DNA from: Flectobacillus sp. BAB-3569
Lineage (GTDB): Bacteria; Bacteroidota; Bacteroidia; Cytophagales; Spirosomataceae
DNA: 64,000 nt
Direction of reading: 5' to 3'
Assembly: GCF_002270355.1 (NCBI RefSeq)
Contig: NZ_NJFZ01000024.1
Span: forward strand, 51,113-115,112
Position numbers and translations under genes: made by a program. Of the stretch, positions 1 through 9,154 are shown piece after piece. The notes beneath the pieces were generated by a model. It did not search any database. It was not told where the DNA came from and saw only the letters and a program-made list of their open reading frames with translations. Within the stretch, counting starts at the first letter, position 1. Each line of letters begins with the position of its first letter.

Positions 1-1
1 T

Positions 2-952
2 TTGATTGTTGGGATGGTGGTTGTGAATGTAACCCGTCCTGGTGAAGTTCAACAATGGCCTCGCCCACAAGCTGGTACAGATACAGGTATTACAGGAAAC
101 AAAATGAAGTCGATAGAAGACTTTATCTTACATATCTTTCCAGATAGTTTGTTTAAAGCACTTGCCGAAAATGAAATTCTTCAAATTGTTGTATTCTCTA
201 TCTTTTTTGGTATTGCCCTAGGCTCTATTGGTGATAAAGGAAAAATTATTATCAAAGCGATTGATTCGTTAGCTGAGGCAGTATTCAAAGTAGTAAGTTA
301 TGTTATGGAGCTTGCTCCGTTTGGGGTATTGGGCGCTATGACTGCTGTGGTTGCAAGCAAGGGGTTAGGAATTTTGGTGAGTTATGCTTACCTATTGCTT
401 TGTTTCTTTGGTGGGCTACTTTTCTTCATATTTGTAATACTATGGGCAATCTGTTTGGTGATGAAAATTCCATATTGGAAATTATTGGCCGAAGTAAAAG
501 ATGCGCTCTTTTTATCATTTAGTACTGCCAGTTCTGAAGCATCATTCCCACAAACCATTGCGGCTTTAGAACGTTTTGGTTGTTCACAACGTATCATCGG
601 GTTTGTATTGCCATTAGGTTATAGCTTCAATCTCGATGGTTCAATGATGTACATGACCTTTGCTACGGGCTTTATTGCTCAGGCGTATGGTGTACCATTG
701 TCACTGGAACAACAAATTACGATGCTTTTAACGTTGATGATTACCTCAAAAGGTATCGCAGGCGTACCACGTGCCTCATTAGTCGTAATCGCAGGAACGC
801 TAGCCATGTTTGATTTACCTACAGAAGGAATTGCCCTAATTTTGGGTGTAGACCCATTCTTAGATATGGGACGTTCGGCAACTTCGGTAGCAGGTAACGC
901 AGTGGCAACTTGTGTAGTATCTAAATTGGAAGGTGAATTGCAGAATGTGTAA
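2..952 (+). CDS. dicarboxylate/amino acid:cation symporter (DAACS family), 5' truncated by window
   Basis: This is the C-terminal ~316 codons of a sodium- or proton-coupled symporter of the inner membrane that takes up C4-dicarboxylates, glutamate or similar anions. The reading frame is open to the left edge, so the true start lies outside the window; full-length members have about 400-450 residues. The family signatures are visible in order: the serine-rich re-entrant loop (STASSEASFP, about residues 174-183 of the visible part), the GYSFNLDG motif (206-213), and the ion/substrate-binding segment DPFLDMGRSATSVAGN (284-299). Hydrophobic stretches match the last transmembrane helices. The substrate cannot be told from these motifs. 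The gene is followed by a hairpin terminator and is not obviously linked to the next gene. Confidence 0.93.
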   Translation: MIVGMVVVNVTRPGEVQQWPRPQAGTDTGITGNKMKSIEDFILHIFPDSLFKALAENEILQIVVFSIFFGIALGSIGDKGKIIIKAIDSLAEAVFKVVSYVMELAPFGVLGAMTAVVASKGLGILVSYAYLLLCFFGGLLFFIFVILWAICLVMKIPYWKLLAEVKDALFLSFSTASSEASFPQTIAALERFGCSQRIIGFVLPLGYSFNLDGSMMYMTFATGFIAQAYGVPLSLEQQITMLLTLMITSKGIAGVPRASLVVIAGTLAMFDLPTEGIALILGVDPFLDMGRSATSVAGNAVATCVVSKLEGELQNV

Positions 953-1286
953 TTAGGACTGTACAAAGTAATTCAAACTATTGCAGATTTGGGATTTCTG
1001 ATTTCGGAAATGAAGTAAAATACCTTTGTTTTTACAAAATATAAGGTAAAAAATAGGTTATATTTCCGAAATAGACGGTTTTGTAGTTCTTTATACACAA
1101 TATTTGTTAAAAAGGGATTGGGCATGCTCAATCCCTTTTTCGTTTAATATTTATCAATATTTTCAATAAATGCTAACCGTTTAGAAAGCAAAACAGATTG
1201 AAAGATTGAATATCTATTGCTAGAATTATTCAATAATCATCTAAATTTAAACTTTAATAATATCAAAAATCAATAGAGTAACCAAG
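953..1286. other. intergenic region between symporter and SNF2 gene
   Basis: AT-rich spacer of 334 bases holding the terminator at 1109-1140. A TACCTTTG sequence at 1021-1028 matches the Bacteroidota -7 consensus, but no TTG is at the expected distance, so it is not called as a promoter. No gene was seen. Confidence 0.5.
1109..1140 (+). terminator. rho-independent terminator after the symporter gene
   Basis: A 12-base arm (AAAAAGGGATTG) pairs perfectly with CAATCCCTTTTT across an 8-base spacer. The stem ends in a T run, 157 bases after the symporter stop codon. Confidence 0.8.
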
Positions 1287-4200
1287 ATGAGCAGTAATAG
1301 AGTAGAGAAATTAAAATTGAAATATCAGAATTTAGAGCAGGCAGAACAAAAAATCCTGATGTTTTTTTCTTACTTCAATAGTCCTTTATCTGTTGGGGTC
1401 GTATATAAATTGCTTGAATTGTATCAAATAAAAGATGAAAGAAGATATAATTTATCACAAAAAAAAGTTAAAGGAAGTATTGATAACCTGAAAAAATTGG
1501 GATTTTTAACTAACTATTTTGGCGGAGAAATAGTTCTTTCAGACGAGATTTCTACCTTTATTTTTGAAGAGCTCATCAAAAACCCCTTTCTGAAAAGTAT
1601 CCAAGAGTTAACAAAGGCCAATAAAAAGTTTATGGCGGATAATAGACTTTATCTCACCCAACTAGAGGACTTTAGAGTTGCCATTTATACAGGTGATTTT
1701 AGTGAGTTTGACAGTAAGAGCTCTAAAGAAGTTTATTCCGACTACCACCGAATGAACTTATTTACCAAAGCAATTAAGTCAGGATTGGATATTACCAATT
1801 TACTCGGGGGCTATGTTGCTGGTCAAAAAATCGAATATATCGAATTCGCTCTTTTGTATTACCTAAATGTAGGAAAAGATTTAAGCCAGTTTATTAAATG
1901 TTTGAATGACCTTAATATTGATAGTCCCTCAATAGATTTGTCGAAAGGTTTTTATCATTTTATGAGAGCTGAATGGCAAGAGCTCGAAGTAATTATTGAA
2001 GAAAATAAGGAATACTCCGATGCTGTAGCACTCCATGCTTTTTATGAAGTAGTAAAAGGACAATATGACCTTGCGATTGAACTATATGATAGGTCAACTA
2101 AATTATGGAGAAAAGAAAACAATAAAAAGAAAGGATATTCTACCACCTTTTCAATGCTAGGGTATGCGCTGGCACTGGCAAAAGTCGATAAATCTAAGTT
2201 TATTACTTTTTACGAAGATTATTATACCTTTCACCAGAAAAGTGACCTTCATACCATTGTATTTGAATTAATTGTGTACTTCTACAATTATTATATTCAG
2301 TCCTCTAAGGTAAAACGTCCCAACACACTCGCACCAACTATTTTTAGCTATTTTGGTTTAAGTATTATTAATGCTCTCTTTAAAAATGCTAGCTTGCCCT
2401 TTAGTTTGACTACAGCATTGCCATATGCTGAATCCAATAATTATGTCCTTTTAGAGACCGAAATACTCAATGCCATAGCAAAAAGAGAGCAAGAAAAACA
2501 TACTCAAACTAATGAAAATCGATTAGCTGCCCTACAAGCACAAACTGGTGTAGCGATTTTGGGGAATCTTTTAGAAGAGCAGGCGGACTGGCAAAGGGCA
2601 TTGTTGATGCTGCAAAAAGCAGCCGACTCAATGAATAAGGGAGTCAATACTAAAGAAAAATCAAATGTGCGTTTGGCATGGGGAGTAGATTTACAAATGG
2701 ATGAAGTTTGGCCAATCGAACAAAAACTACAAAAAAATGGCACTTGGTCGTCAGGAAGAAGAGTGGCGCTCAAAAGATTGTACAATGATGAGTTAGATTA
2801 TTTGACTGAACAAGATAGGTTGGTTGTTCAAAAGAGCCTTCAACTCCAAACTAGCTATAATGACTGGGGATATAACTCTAACCAATACCTAATTAATTCC
2901 TCAGAAGCCTACAAATTACTTTGTGAACACCCTCATTTGTATCTACAAAAAGGTACTGAGATGATTCCTTTTACGCTATCCAAAGGCGAGGTAATACTAC
3001 AAGTAAAGAGTACTAAATCAAAGCTATTGGTAAAATTTGACGAAAAAATAGAGAGTTCTGGAGTAAAACTCATTAAGCAAACGCCTAATCATTATAAACT
3101 TGTCGAAATCACACCTGCGCATGTGGCCATTAAGAATGCTTTTGGAAATAATACTTTGGAAGTACCTTTAGAAGCTAAAAATGAGCTACTGAAGTCTTTG
3201 GAGTTGATTTCTAAAAAAGTGATCATTCAAAGTGATTTAGAAGAGCAGTTTGAGTCATTACCTCTTTTGGAGGCAGATGATAGAATTTATGCCTTGATTA
3301 ATCCTAAAAATGAAGGTTTTTTGATTGAGTTTTTTATTAAACCTTTTAGTAAAAAAGCGATGTTTTTGCCTGTAGGCAAAGGTTCCGAAACCCTCGTTTC
3401 AACGGTGGATGATGTTAGAGTACAACTCAAACGAAATCTCAAGAAGGAACGTAAAAATTATGAGGCCATATTAGAGCAATGCCCAACCTTGGGAATGTTT
3501 GAAAGTGGGAATAACCAATGGACAGTTGATTCGCCCAATGATTGTTTGACTATCTTGCAAGAAATGGCTGTACCTTTCAAACAAGGTAAATTAGTCATAG
3601 AATGGCCGAAAGGTCAGAAAATAAATTATTTAGGCGAAATCAATACCCAAAATTTATCGCTTAAAGTCAAAAGCCAAACCGATTGGTTTGAGGTATCTGG
3701 CGAGGCAAAATTAGATGATAAGTTGGTGTTGTCGCTTCGTGATATTTTGGAAAAACTCGATACGAATGCCAATTTTATAGAATTATCAGAAGGACAATTT
3801 ATTGCTATCACCGAAAAGCTTCGTAAACAATTACAGTTGATGAACCGTGTATTGGACAATAAAATGCGAGGTAATATGCTATTGTCGGAAACGGTCGAAG
3901 ATATATCGAATGACTTAGATAGTTTCAAAGCCGATAAAGCTTGGCTTGAAAATTTGAAGCGTATCAAGAACATTCGTGATACAACATACGAAGTGCCCAA
4001 AACTTTTGACGCTCAATTAAGGCCTTATCAATTAGAGGGTTATCAGTGGTTGGCTCGCTTGTCTGAATGGGGAGTAGGTGCGTGTTTGGCCGATGATATG
4101 GGTTTGGGTAAAACGGTACAATCTTTGGCATTGTTACTCAAGCGTGCCGAACTTGGCCCAGCACTTGTAATAGCGCCCGTGAGTGTATGTAGAAATTGGG

Positions 4201-5387
4201 AGTCTGAAGCCCTAAAGTTTGCACCAACGCTCAATGTACTGACCTTCGCAACGGCAAGTAACAGAGCAGAAATGTTAGAAAGTGCGGGCGCTTTCGACAT
4301 TGTAATTGCAAGCTATGGTTTGCTACAGAGTGAGGAAAAGCTTTTTACAAAAAAGAAATTTGCTACTATTTTGCTCGACGAAGCTCAGGCTATTAAAAAC
4401 AAAGCTACCAAGCGCTCGAAGGTTGTCATGGCATTGGATGGCGATTTTAAGATTGCAACAACAGGTACTCCTGTCGAAAACCACCTAGGCGAACTCTGGA
4501 ATTTGTTTAGATTCCTAAATCCAAGCCTGTTGGGAAGTCATGATACTTTCCAAGAGAAATTCTCAAATCCAATTGAAAGATACCAAGATAAAGATGCCCA
4601 AAAGGCTTTACAGAAATTCGTAAAACCTTTCATTCTTAGACGACGTAAAAACCAGGTATTGGACGATCTTCCAGCCAAAACAGAAATCGTACTGAATATA
4701 GAAATGTCTGTTGAGGAACGCTCGTTTTATGAGTCTTTAAGACAGTCAGCCCTTGAAAGATTAACCAGCGAAGAAGAAGGTCAGGACAAACGATTTAAGA
4801 TTCTTGCCGAATTAACAAAGCTCAGATTGGCGTGTTGTAATCCAAAATTAGTCAATGAAGAAGTTCCAATAGGTAGTTCGAAGCTTGAAGCTTTTGTTGA
4901 AATACTTGAAGAGCTTCGTGAAAATAATCACAGAGCATTAGTCTTTAGTCAGTTTGTAAAACACCTAGAAATTATCAAACAATATCTTACTGAAAATGGT
5001 ATTGCCTATCAATACTTAGATGGTAGTACGCCTGCTAACAAACGACAAGAGAGCATAGATGCTTTCCAGAAAGGAACTGGTGATGTATTTTTGATTAGTT
5101 TAAAAGCTGGTGGAGTAGGGCTAAATTTGACTGCGGCTGATTATGTGATTCACCTTGACCCGTGGTGGAATCCTGCCGTAGAAGACCAAGCGACCGACCG
5201 TGCGCACCGTATTGGTCAGCAACGCCCAGTAACCGTATATAGGTTGGTTACAGCAGATACCGTTGAATCCAAAATATTGAAACTTCACGAAACGAAAAGA
5301 GATTTGGCTGACAGCCTGCTAGAAGGTACAGAAGGAAGTGGAAAGCTATCTGCAGATGAATTATTGGCCTTGATTAGAGAAATATAG
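1287..5387 (+). CDS. SNF2-family DEAD/DEAH-box helicase-like ATPase with large N-terminal extension
   Basis: A 1366-residue superfamily 2 ATPase of the SNF2 group, expected to translocate on duplex DNA or remodel DNA-bound protein. The C-terminal ~450 residues carry all motifs: Walker A in DDMGLGKTVQS (about residue 938), a DEAQ Walker B (about 1030), TTGTPVENHLGELWN (motif III region), and helicase-C motifs SLKAGGVGLNLTAADYVI and ATDRAHRIGQQRPVTVYRL (about 1306). The first ~850 residues are not recognisable to me as a named family. Residues ~18-95 look like a winged-helix fold, followed by a long helical region and then beta-rich segments. Proteins of this size and design are frequent in Bacteroidota and usually annotated only as helicases. 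No methylase, nuclease or other defence gene is next to it, so a role in a known defence system is not supported. Confidence 0.93.
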   Translation: MSSNRVEKLKLKYQNLEQAEQKILMFFSYFNSPLSVGVVYKLLELYQIKDERRYNLSQKKVKGSIDNLKKLGFLTNYFGGEIVLSDEISTFIFEELIKNPFLKSIQELTKANKKFMADNRLYLTQLEDFRVAIYTGDFSEFDSKSSKEVYSDYHRMNLFTKAIKSGLDITNLLGGYVAGQKIEYIEFALLYYLNVGKDLSQFIKCLNDLNIDSPSIDLSKGFYHFMRAEWQELEVIIEENKEYSDAVALHAFYEVVKGQYDLAIELYDRSTKLWRKENNKKKGYSTTFSMLGYALALAKVDKSKFITFYEDYYTFHQKSDLHTIVFELIVYFYNYYIQSSKVKRPNTLAPTIFSYFGLSIINALFKNASLPFSLTTALPYAESNNYVLLETEILNAIAKREQEKHTQTNENRLAALQAQTGVAILGNLLEEQADWQRALLMLQKAADSMNKGVNTKEKSNVRLAWGVDLQMDEVWPIEQKLQKNGTWSSGRRVALKRLYNDELDYLTEQDRLVVQKSLQLQTSYNDWGYNSNQYLINSSEAYKLLCEHPHLYLQKGTEMIPFTLSKGEVILQVKSTKSKLLVKFDEKIESSGVKLIKQTPNHYKLVEITPAHVAIKNAFGNNTLEVPLEAKNELLKSLELISKKVIIQSDLEEQFESLPLLEADDRIYALINPKNEGFLIEFFIKPFSKKAMFLPVGKGSETLVSTVDDVRVQLKRNLKKERKNYEAILEQCPTLGMFESGNNQWTVDSPNDCLTILQEMAVPFKQGKLVIEWPKGQKINYLGEINTQNLSLKVKSQTDWFEVSGEAKLDDKLVLSLRDILEKLDTNANFIELSEGQFIAITEKLRKQLQLMNRVLDNKMRGNMLLSETVEDISNDLDSFKADKAWLENLKRIKNIRDTTYEVPKTFDAQLRPYQLEGYQWLARLSEWGVGACLADDMGLGKTVQSLALLLKRAELGPALVIAPVSVCRNWESEALKFAPTLNVLTFATASNRAEMLESAGAFDIVIASYGLLQSEEKLFTKKKFATILLDEAQAIKNKATKRSKVVMALDGDFKIATTGTPVENHLGELWNLFRFLNPSLLGSHDTFQEKFSNPIERYQDKDAQKALQKFVKPFILRRRKNQVLDDLPAKTEIVLNIEMSVEERSFYESLRQSALERLTSEEEGQDKRFKILAELTKLRLACCNPKLVNEEVPIGSSKLEAFVEILEELRENNHRALVFSQFVKHLEIIKQYLTENGIAYQYLDGSTPANKRQESIDAFQKGTGDVFLISLKAGGVGLNLTAADYVIHLDPWWNPAVEDQATDRAHRIGQQRPVTVYRLVTADTVESKILKLHETKRDLADSLLEGTEGSGKLSADELLALIREI

Positions 5388-5392
5388 TTTTC

Positions 5393-5490
5393 AATGAATG
5401 AGTGTTGATTGAGTTAGTGATTATTTTAAAGTCTATATTTTAGCTGTAGAGACGCAATGATTGCGTCTAAAGCCGAGTCTTATCTAGTAT
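5393..5490 (+). repeat. dispersed intergenic repeat family 1, copy A (arm)
   Basis: The arm contains GAATGAGTG, a TCTATATTTTAG segment, the near-palindrome AGACGCAATGATTGCGTCT (5450-5468) and AAGCCGAGTCTTATCTAG. Over about 90 bases it matches the reverse complement of 9060-9145. It runs directly into the hairpin at 5488-5533 and lies between convergent genes. Confidence 0.8.
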
Positions 5491-5533
5491 CAAAAAAGCG
5501 GTCGGAAACTGTTTTCCGACCGCTTTTTTGATA
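5488..5533. terminator. bidirectional terminator hairpin of repeat family 1 (copy A)
   Basis: The arm TATCAAAAAAGCGGTCGGAAA pairs perfectly with its complement across a 4-base spacer. It has an A run on one side and a T run on the other, so it can end transcription of both the SNF2 gene (+) and the permease gene (-). Confidence 0.85.
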
Positions 5534-5616
5534 AAAAATTGGAGAAGAACTCTTATTTTAAAATTCTGAATGACTTATGCTTTACAAAAAGTAGTTCATG
5601 TCATTCAATAAGAATT

Positions 5617-6824
5617 TTAAAACTTCACCGCACGTTTGGCAGGGAAGTACGAAGCGGCAAGGGTCATTATAATTACGACAATGGCCGTAAAAAAGAAGTC
5701 ATTGAAGCGCATTTCTACAGGGTAAGCATCTACTAAAGAACCTACGATTCCCATTGAAACAAAACCGTATACTTTCTGAAGCCAACAAATGGTAAAGCCT
5801 AAAATCAGACCTACTAAAGCACCACTAAACGCTACAATTGCGCCTTCATATAAGAAAATTCGTTTGATTATACTTCTCGATGCGCCCATAGCACGAAGCG
5901 TTTTGACATCTGGTTTTTCTCAATAGCTAACATAGAAAGCGAGAAAAAGATATTAAAACTTGCTATGCCAATGATAAATGAAAGTGTAAGAAATACAAAA
6001 AGTTTTTCGATTTTGATAGCACGTAACAGGCTAGCATGTTGCTCGTCTTGGTTTTGTACAACAAAATTTTCTCCTAGTAAATCTTGAATTTCATTTTGTA
6101 TTTGAGGAATTTGTTTAGGGTCTTTCACCTGTATTTCTAACGAAGTACGTTTGTTGTCATATTCGAATAGTTCTTGAGCAAAACTAAGTGGAACAAACAC
6201 AAAATTATTATCATATTCTTGTTCAATCGCAAAAATACCTGTGGGTAATAAGTTTAATCGATTGAAAGCATCTGTCGAATTAAAATCAATGGTTTTGCTA
6301 TGATTATTACGTGGGTACCACGTTTCGAGCGGATAAAAAGCGTCTACATCAATTCCTAGTGTAAAAGCTACCCCAGAGCCAACCACTGCATAAGAGATAC
6401 CTTGACCGCCCAATTTTAATTCACCATCAATAATGCTCGATTTGAGGCGTTGTTGTTTGAGGAAATTGTCATCAACTCCTTTTAATGTTACCACCATTTG
6501 GGCTTCTTTATACCTAATGAGGGCACTTTCTTGAATCACTTGGGTAATAGTGCTTACACCATCGACAGCTTGAAGTTTGGCAAGAAAGTCGGGAGTACAT
6601 GGAAAGTTTTTTCCTTTTTTAGCGCTTATTTTTAATTCTGCATCAAAAGTTCGAAAAAGACCTTTTTGGAAAGCCTCAAGTCCATTAAACACCGATAAAA
6701 CAATCACTAAAGCCATTGTACCGACGCAAACGCCGAGCATTGAAATCCAAGAAATAAGGGAAATAAAGGAAGTCTTTTTTCGAGCAATGAAATATCGTTT
6801 CGCAACAAAGAAAGGCAAATTCAT
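5617..6824 (-). pseudogene. FtsX-like ABC permease of the LolC/LolE type, interrupted by a one-base frameshift
   Basis: This encodes an inner-membrane subunit expected to act in lipoprotein release (LolCDE) or a related MacB/FtsX exporter. The first segment (318 codons from 6824) starts with an N-terminal transmembrane helix (about residues 19-45), then a periplasmic domain and a second helix ending near LSMLAIEK. The second segment continues in another frame with TLRAMGASRSIIKRIFLYEG and two more helices, ending at 5617. The frames join at an A5 run on the coding strand (5914-5918): one extra A gives AIEKKPDVKTLRAMGAS, the usual LolC/E sequence. The rejoined protein would have about 402 residues, the family norm. 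No other damage is visible, so a sequence error or very recent slippage is more likely than decay. It lies downstream of rbfA on the same strand. Confidence 0.88.
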
Positions 6825-6956
6825 GATAGGGAGCTCTTGGAGATAAGATAAACAAATAAAGAAGCAAGTCTGAGTAAAAAAGTGAAGGAAATGAAACGTA
6901 AATGAGATTACGTTTCAAACCCAAATTCTTCACTTCATATTGGTGCAATCCCAATA

Positions 6957-7337
6957 TTAATCCTCAATTTCTTCTCCTTCTTTCAAAGGTGGAATGTCTA
7001 AGCTTGAAATTAAACGATCCATTTTAGCAGCATATTCGGCTGTATCGTCCAAATAAAACTCCAAATCAGGAATAATACGAGCTTGGTGACGGATACGCTG
7101 TCCCAAAACGCCTCTGATTTGTTTAGTTTTTTCGCGAATCTCCTGCATTAAACCTTGTTTATCGTTGGCAAGCATGAAGCTCAAGTAGATACGAGCAATA
7201 GACAAATCTGGTGTTACTTTTACATCGGTGATCGTGATGAAAGCATTACCAAAAGCACTACGCATATCTTTTTGAAAAATCTCACTCAAATCTTTTTGAA
7301 TTTGACGAGAAAATTTTTGTTGTCTTTTCGAATCCAT
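6957..7337 (-). CDS. rbfA: 30S ribosome-binding factor A
   Basis: A 126-residue cytoplasmic protein that binds the 30S subunit and helps mature the 5' end of 16S rRNA, important for growth at low temperature. The sequence covers a full single KH-type domain: the N-terminal helix (RQQKFSRQIQKDLSEIF), a beta strand with ITDVKVTPDLSIARIYLSF, and the C-terminal segment RHQARIIPDLEFYLDDTAEYAAKMD, which is the most conserved RbfA signature. Length is typical. It starts the minus-strand pair with the LolC/E-like permease, about 130 bases apart. Confidence 0.96.
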   Translation of the reverse strand: MDSKRQQKFSRQIQKDLSEIFQKDMRSAFGNAFITITDVKVTPDLSIARIYLSFMLANDKQGLMQEIREKTKQIRGVLGQRIRHQARIIPDLEFYLDDTAEYAAKMDRLISSLDIPPLKEGEEIED

Positions 7338-7512
7338 TTCCGCTAGTCTTTACAAATTGGCATATATTGCCATCTATGAATAAATAAACCAATAGCACTG
7401 GTTATCATAGCGATTTTCTAAGTGTGCTATTGTAATATTAATGCAAATTTCGGGAATTTAATTTGATTAACCGTAATTTCGTGAAAAATACCTTTTAATT
7501 AAAGTAACAGTT

Positions 7513-8909
7513 ATGTTAAGTTTTTTCAGGGTAAATGCCCTCTACCAAATATTTAGTTTATTGATTTTACTAATCGTATCACGTATTCATATATTCTTGA
7601 ACGGTTCGCCTGAACTGATCCCTGAATTGCAATGGATGTTAGTCGGTGAGCAAATCAATAAAGGTTTTGTGATGTACTCAGATATTTGGGATAACACTGC
7701 TCCGTTTTCTGCTATGGTTTATGCTGGAATTGATAGTATTGTTGGTCGTTCTCAATTTGCCTATCAATTTTTGGCCCTTTTCGTGGCTGCTTTTCAGGTA
7801 ATATATTTCAATGTTGTAATCAACAATAGGGATATTTTTCCTAAAAGAACTTATTTGCCTGGTTTAATGTATGTCATCTTTTTGAATATCTCGATTGACT
7901 GCACCACGCTGTCTCCTGTGTTGATGGGAACAAGCTTTTTGCTACTGGCTTTCGGAACAATCGTTAAGCAGGTAAATCGACTGGAGGCTACCGACGAAGT
8001 GTTTGAAATAGGCTTTTTGATTGGGGTTGCCACGCTGTTTTATCCTCCAGCTTGTGTATTTATTTTATGGGCAATTGCTTCTTTATTGTTTTTTAGTGGA
8101 GCTACGCTTCGTCAGCATTCATTGGCGATGTTTGGTTTCTTGTTTCCGCTATTTTTGACAGGACTTTTCTTTTATTTGGATGGGACTTATGATGACTTTT
8201 TCCAAATATTTATCTCATCGGTATTCCAAATTCGCCAGTATAACCTCAACGACTTTCGCACTCTTTTAGCCACATTGCTATTGCCGTTTATCTTTGCGGT
8301 TCTGGGCTTTTTGAGATTAGTAAATGCCACGGGTTTTGTCAATTTTCAGTTACGTTGTCAACAAGTGATGATGCTTTGGGGGCTAACAGGTTTTCTGTCG
8401 ATTGGTCTAATGCCGTTTTTGGCGCCTATGCAATTCATTATTTTTGTACCAGCATTGGCATTTTTTGCTACCAACTTTTTTAGTAGTTTCAAAAAACATG
8501 GATGGCCGAAATGCTTTTTTTAGGAAGTCTTTCTGTTATGATTTTCTTCTATTTCCAAGGTGCAAATGATAGTGATGAATCTTTTGCAAAGCTGAATAAT
8601 TTGAAAATCAAACGTAATAGCGCTTTTCCTTTTAAGAGTAAAAAAGTGTTGGTTTTGGGAAATGGTATGGAGGAGTATTTGGACAACTACGCTGCTACGC
8701 CTTACCTCAACTGGAACTTGGCAAAATATGAATTAGAAAACTTAGATAATTACGAAAACGTGATAAGTATCTTGAGAAACTTTGAAAAAGATACGCCAGA
8801 AGTCATTATTGACAAAGCGAATTTAGTTCCTAAACTTTTTAAACGAATCCCTGCATTAGCCCGTCGCTATCATGCAGATGGCAAAGGTGTTTATCTTTTG
8901 AATTCGTAA
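7513..8909 (+). pseudogene. polytopic membrane protein of unknown function, probably frameshifted
   Basis: The first segment (7513-8523, 336 codons) has roughly eight hydrophobic helices and a conserved-looking start, GSPELIPELQWMLVGEQIN followed by MYSDIWDNTAPFSAM, similar in style to the DUF6427-type membrane proteins of Bacteroidota (from memory, unverified). The second segment (8502-8909) begins with one more helix (MLFLGSLSVMIFFYF) and ends in a soluble domain. They are offset by one base. Adding one A to the A6 run at 8491-8496 fuses them as SFKKTWMAEMLFLGS, an uninterrupted ~465-residue protein with a final transmembrane helix and a cytoplasmic or periplasmic tail. Alternatively, the downstream ATG at 8502 could start a separate 135-residue protein, but its partial last helix argues against that. 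No function can be assigned. Confidence 0.65.
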
Positions 8910-8918
8910 AAGCGCAAT

Positions 8919-9148
8919 TTAGTGAGTTGTGATTGAGTGAATGAGTGATTATTTCTAATGGTAGAGACGCAATGCTTTGAACCTGATTAGGTATTATTCG
9001 AAATATATTATCAAAAAAAGCGTTCGGAAAATAATTTCTGAACGCTTTTTTTGATAATATCATGCTAGATATGACTCGGCTTAAGACGCAATCATTGCGT
9101 CTCTACTGCTAGAATACAGATTTTTTTAAAAACACTCATTCAATTTAA
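8919..9148. repeat. dispersed repeat family 1, copy B: full two-armed inverted element
   Basis: The most complete copy. The left arm (8919-8978) reads TTTAGTGAGTTGTGATTGAG, then GTAGAGACGCAATG. A central hairpin spans 9005-9060. The right arm (9061-9145) is the inverse arm, with AGACGCAATCATTGCGTCT at 9084-9102 and CACTCATTCAATTT at its end. The whole has two-fold symmetry and sits between convergent genes. Confidence 0.8.
9005..9060. terminator. bidirectional terminator hairpin of repeat copy B
   Basis: ATATTATC, an A7 run and GCGTTCGGAAA pair with TTTCTGAACGC, a T7 run and GATAATAT, with one G-T type mismatch and a 4-base loop. It serves both convergent neighbours. Confidence 0.85.
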
Positions 9149-9154
9149 GAGAAT

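Noticed and set aside
1021..1140. Small RNA between TACCTTTG (1021) and the terminator (1140)
   Set aside because: No -33 element at proper distance, and the terminator is explained by the upstream symporter gene.
8502..8909. Separate gene starting at 8502
   Set aside because: It begins inside a transmembrane helix pattern that continues from the upstream frame; a one-base deletion is simpler. Kept only as the alternative.
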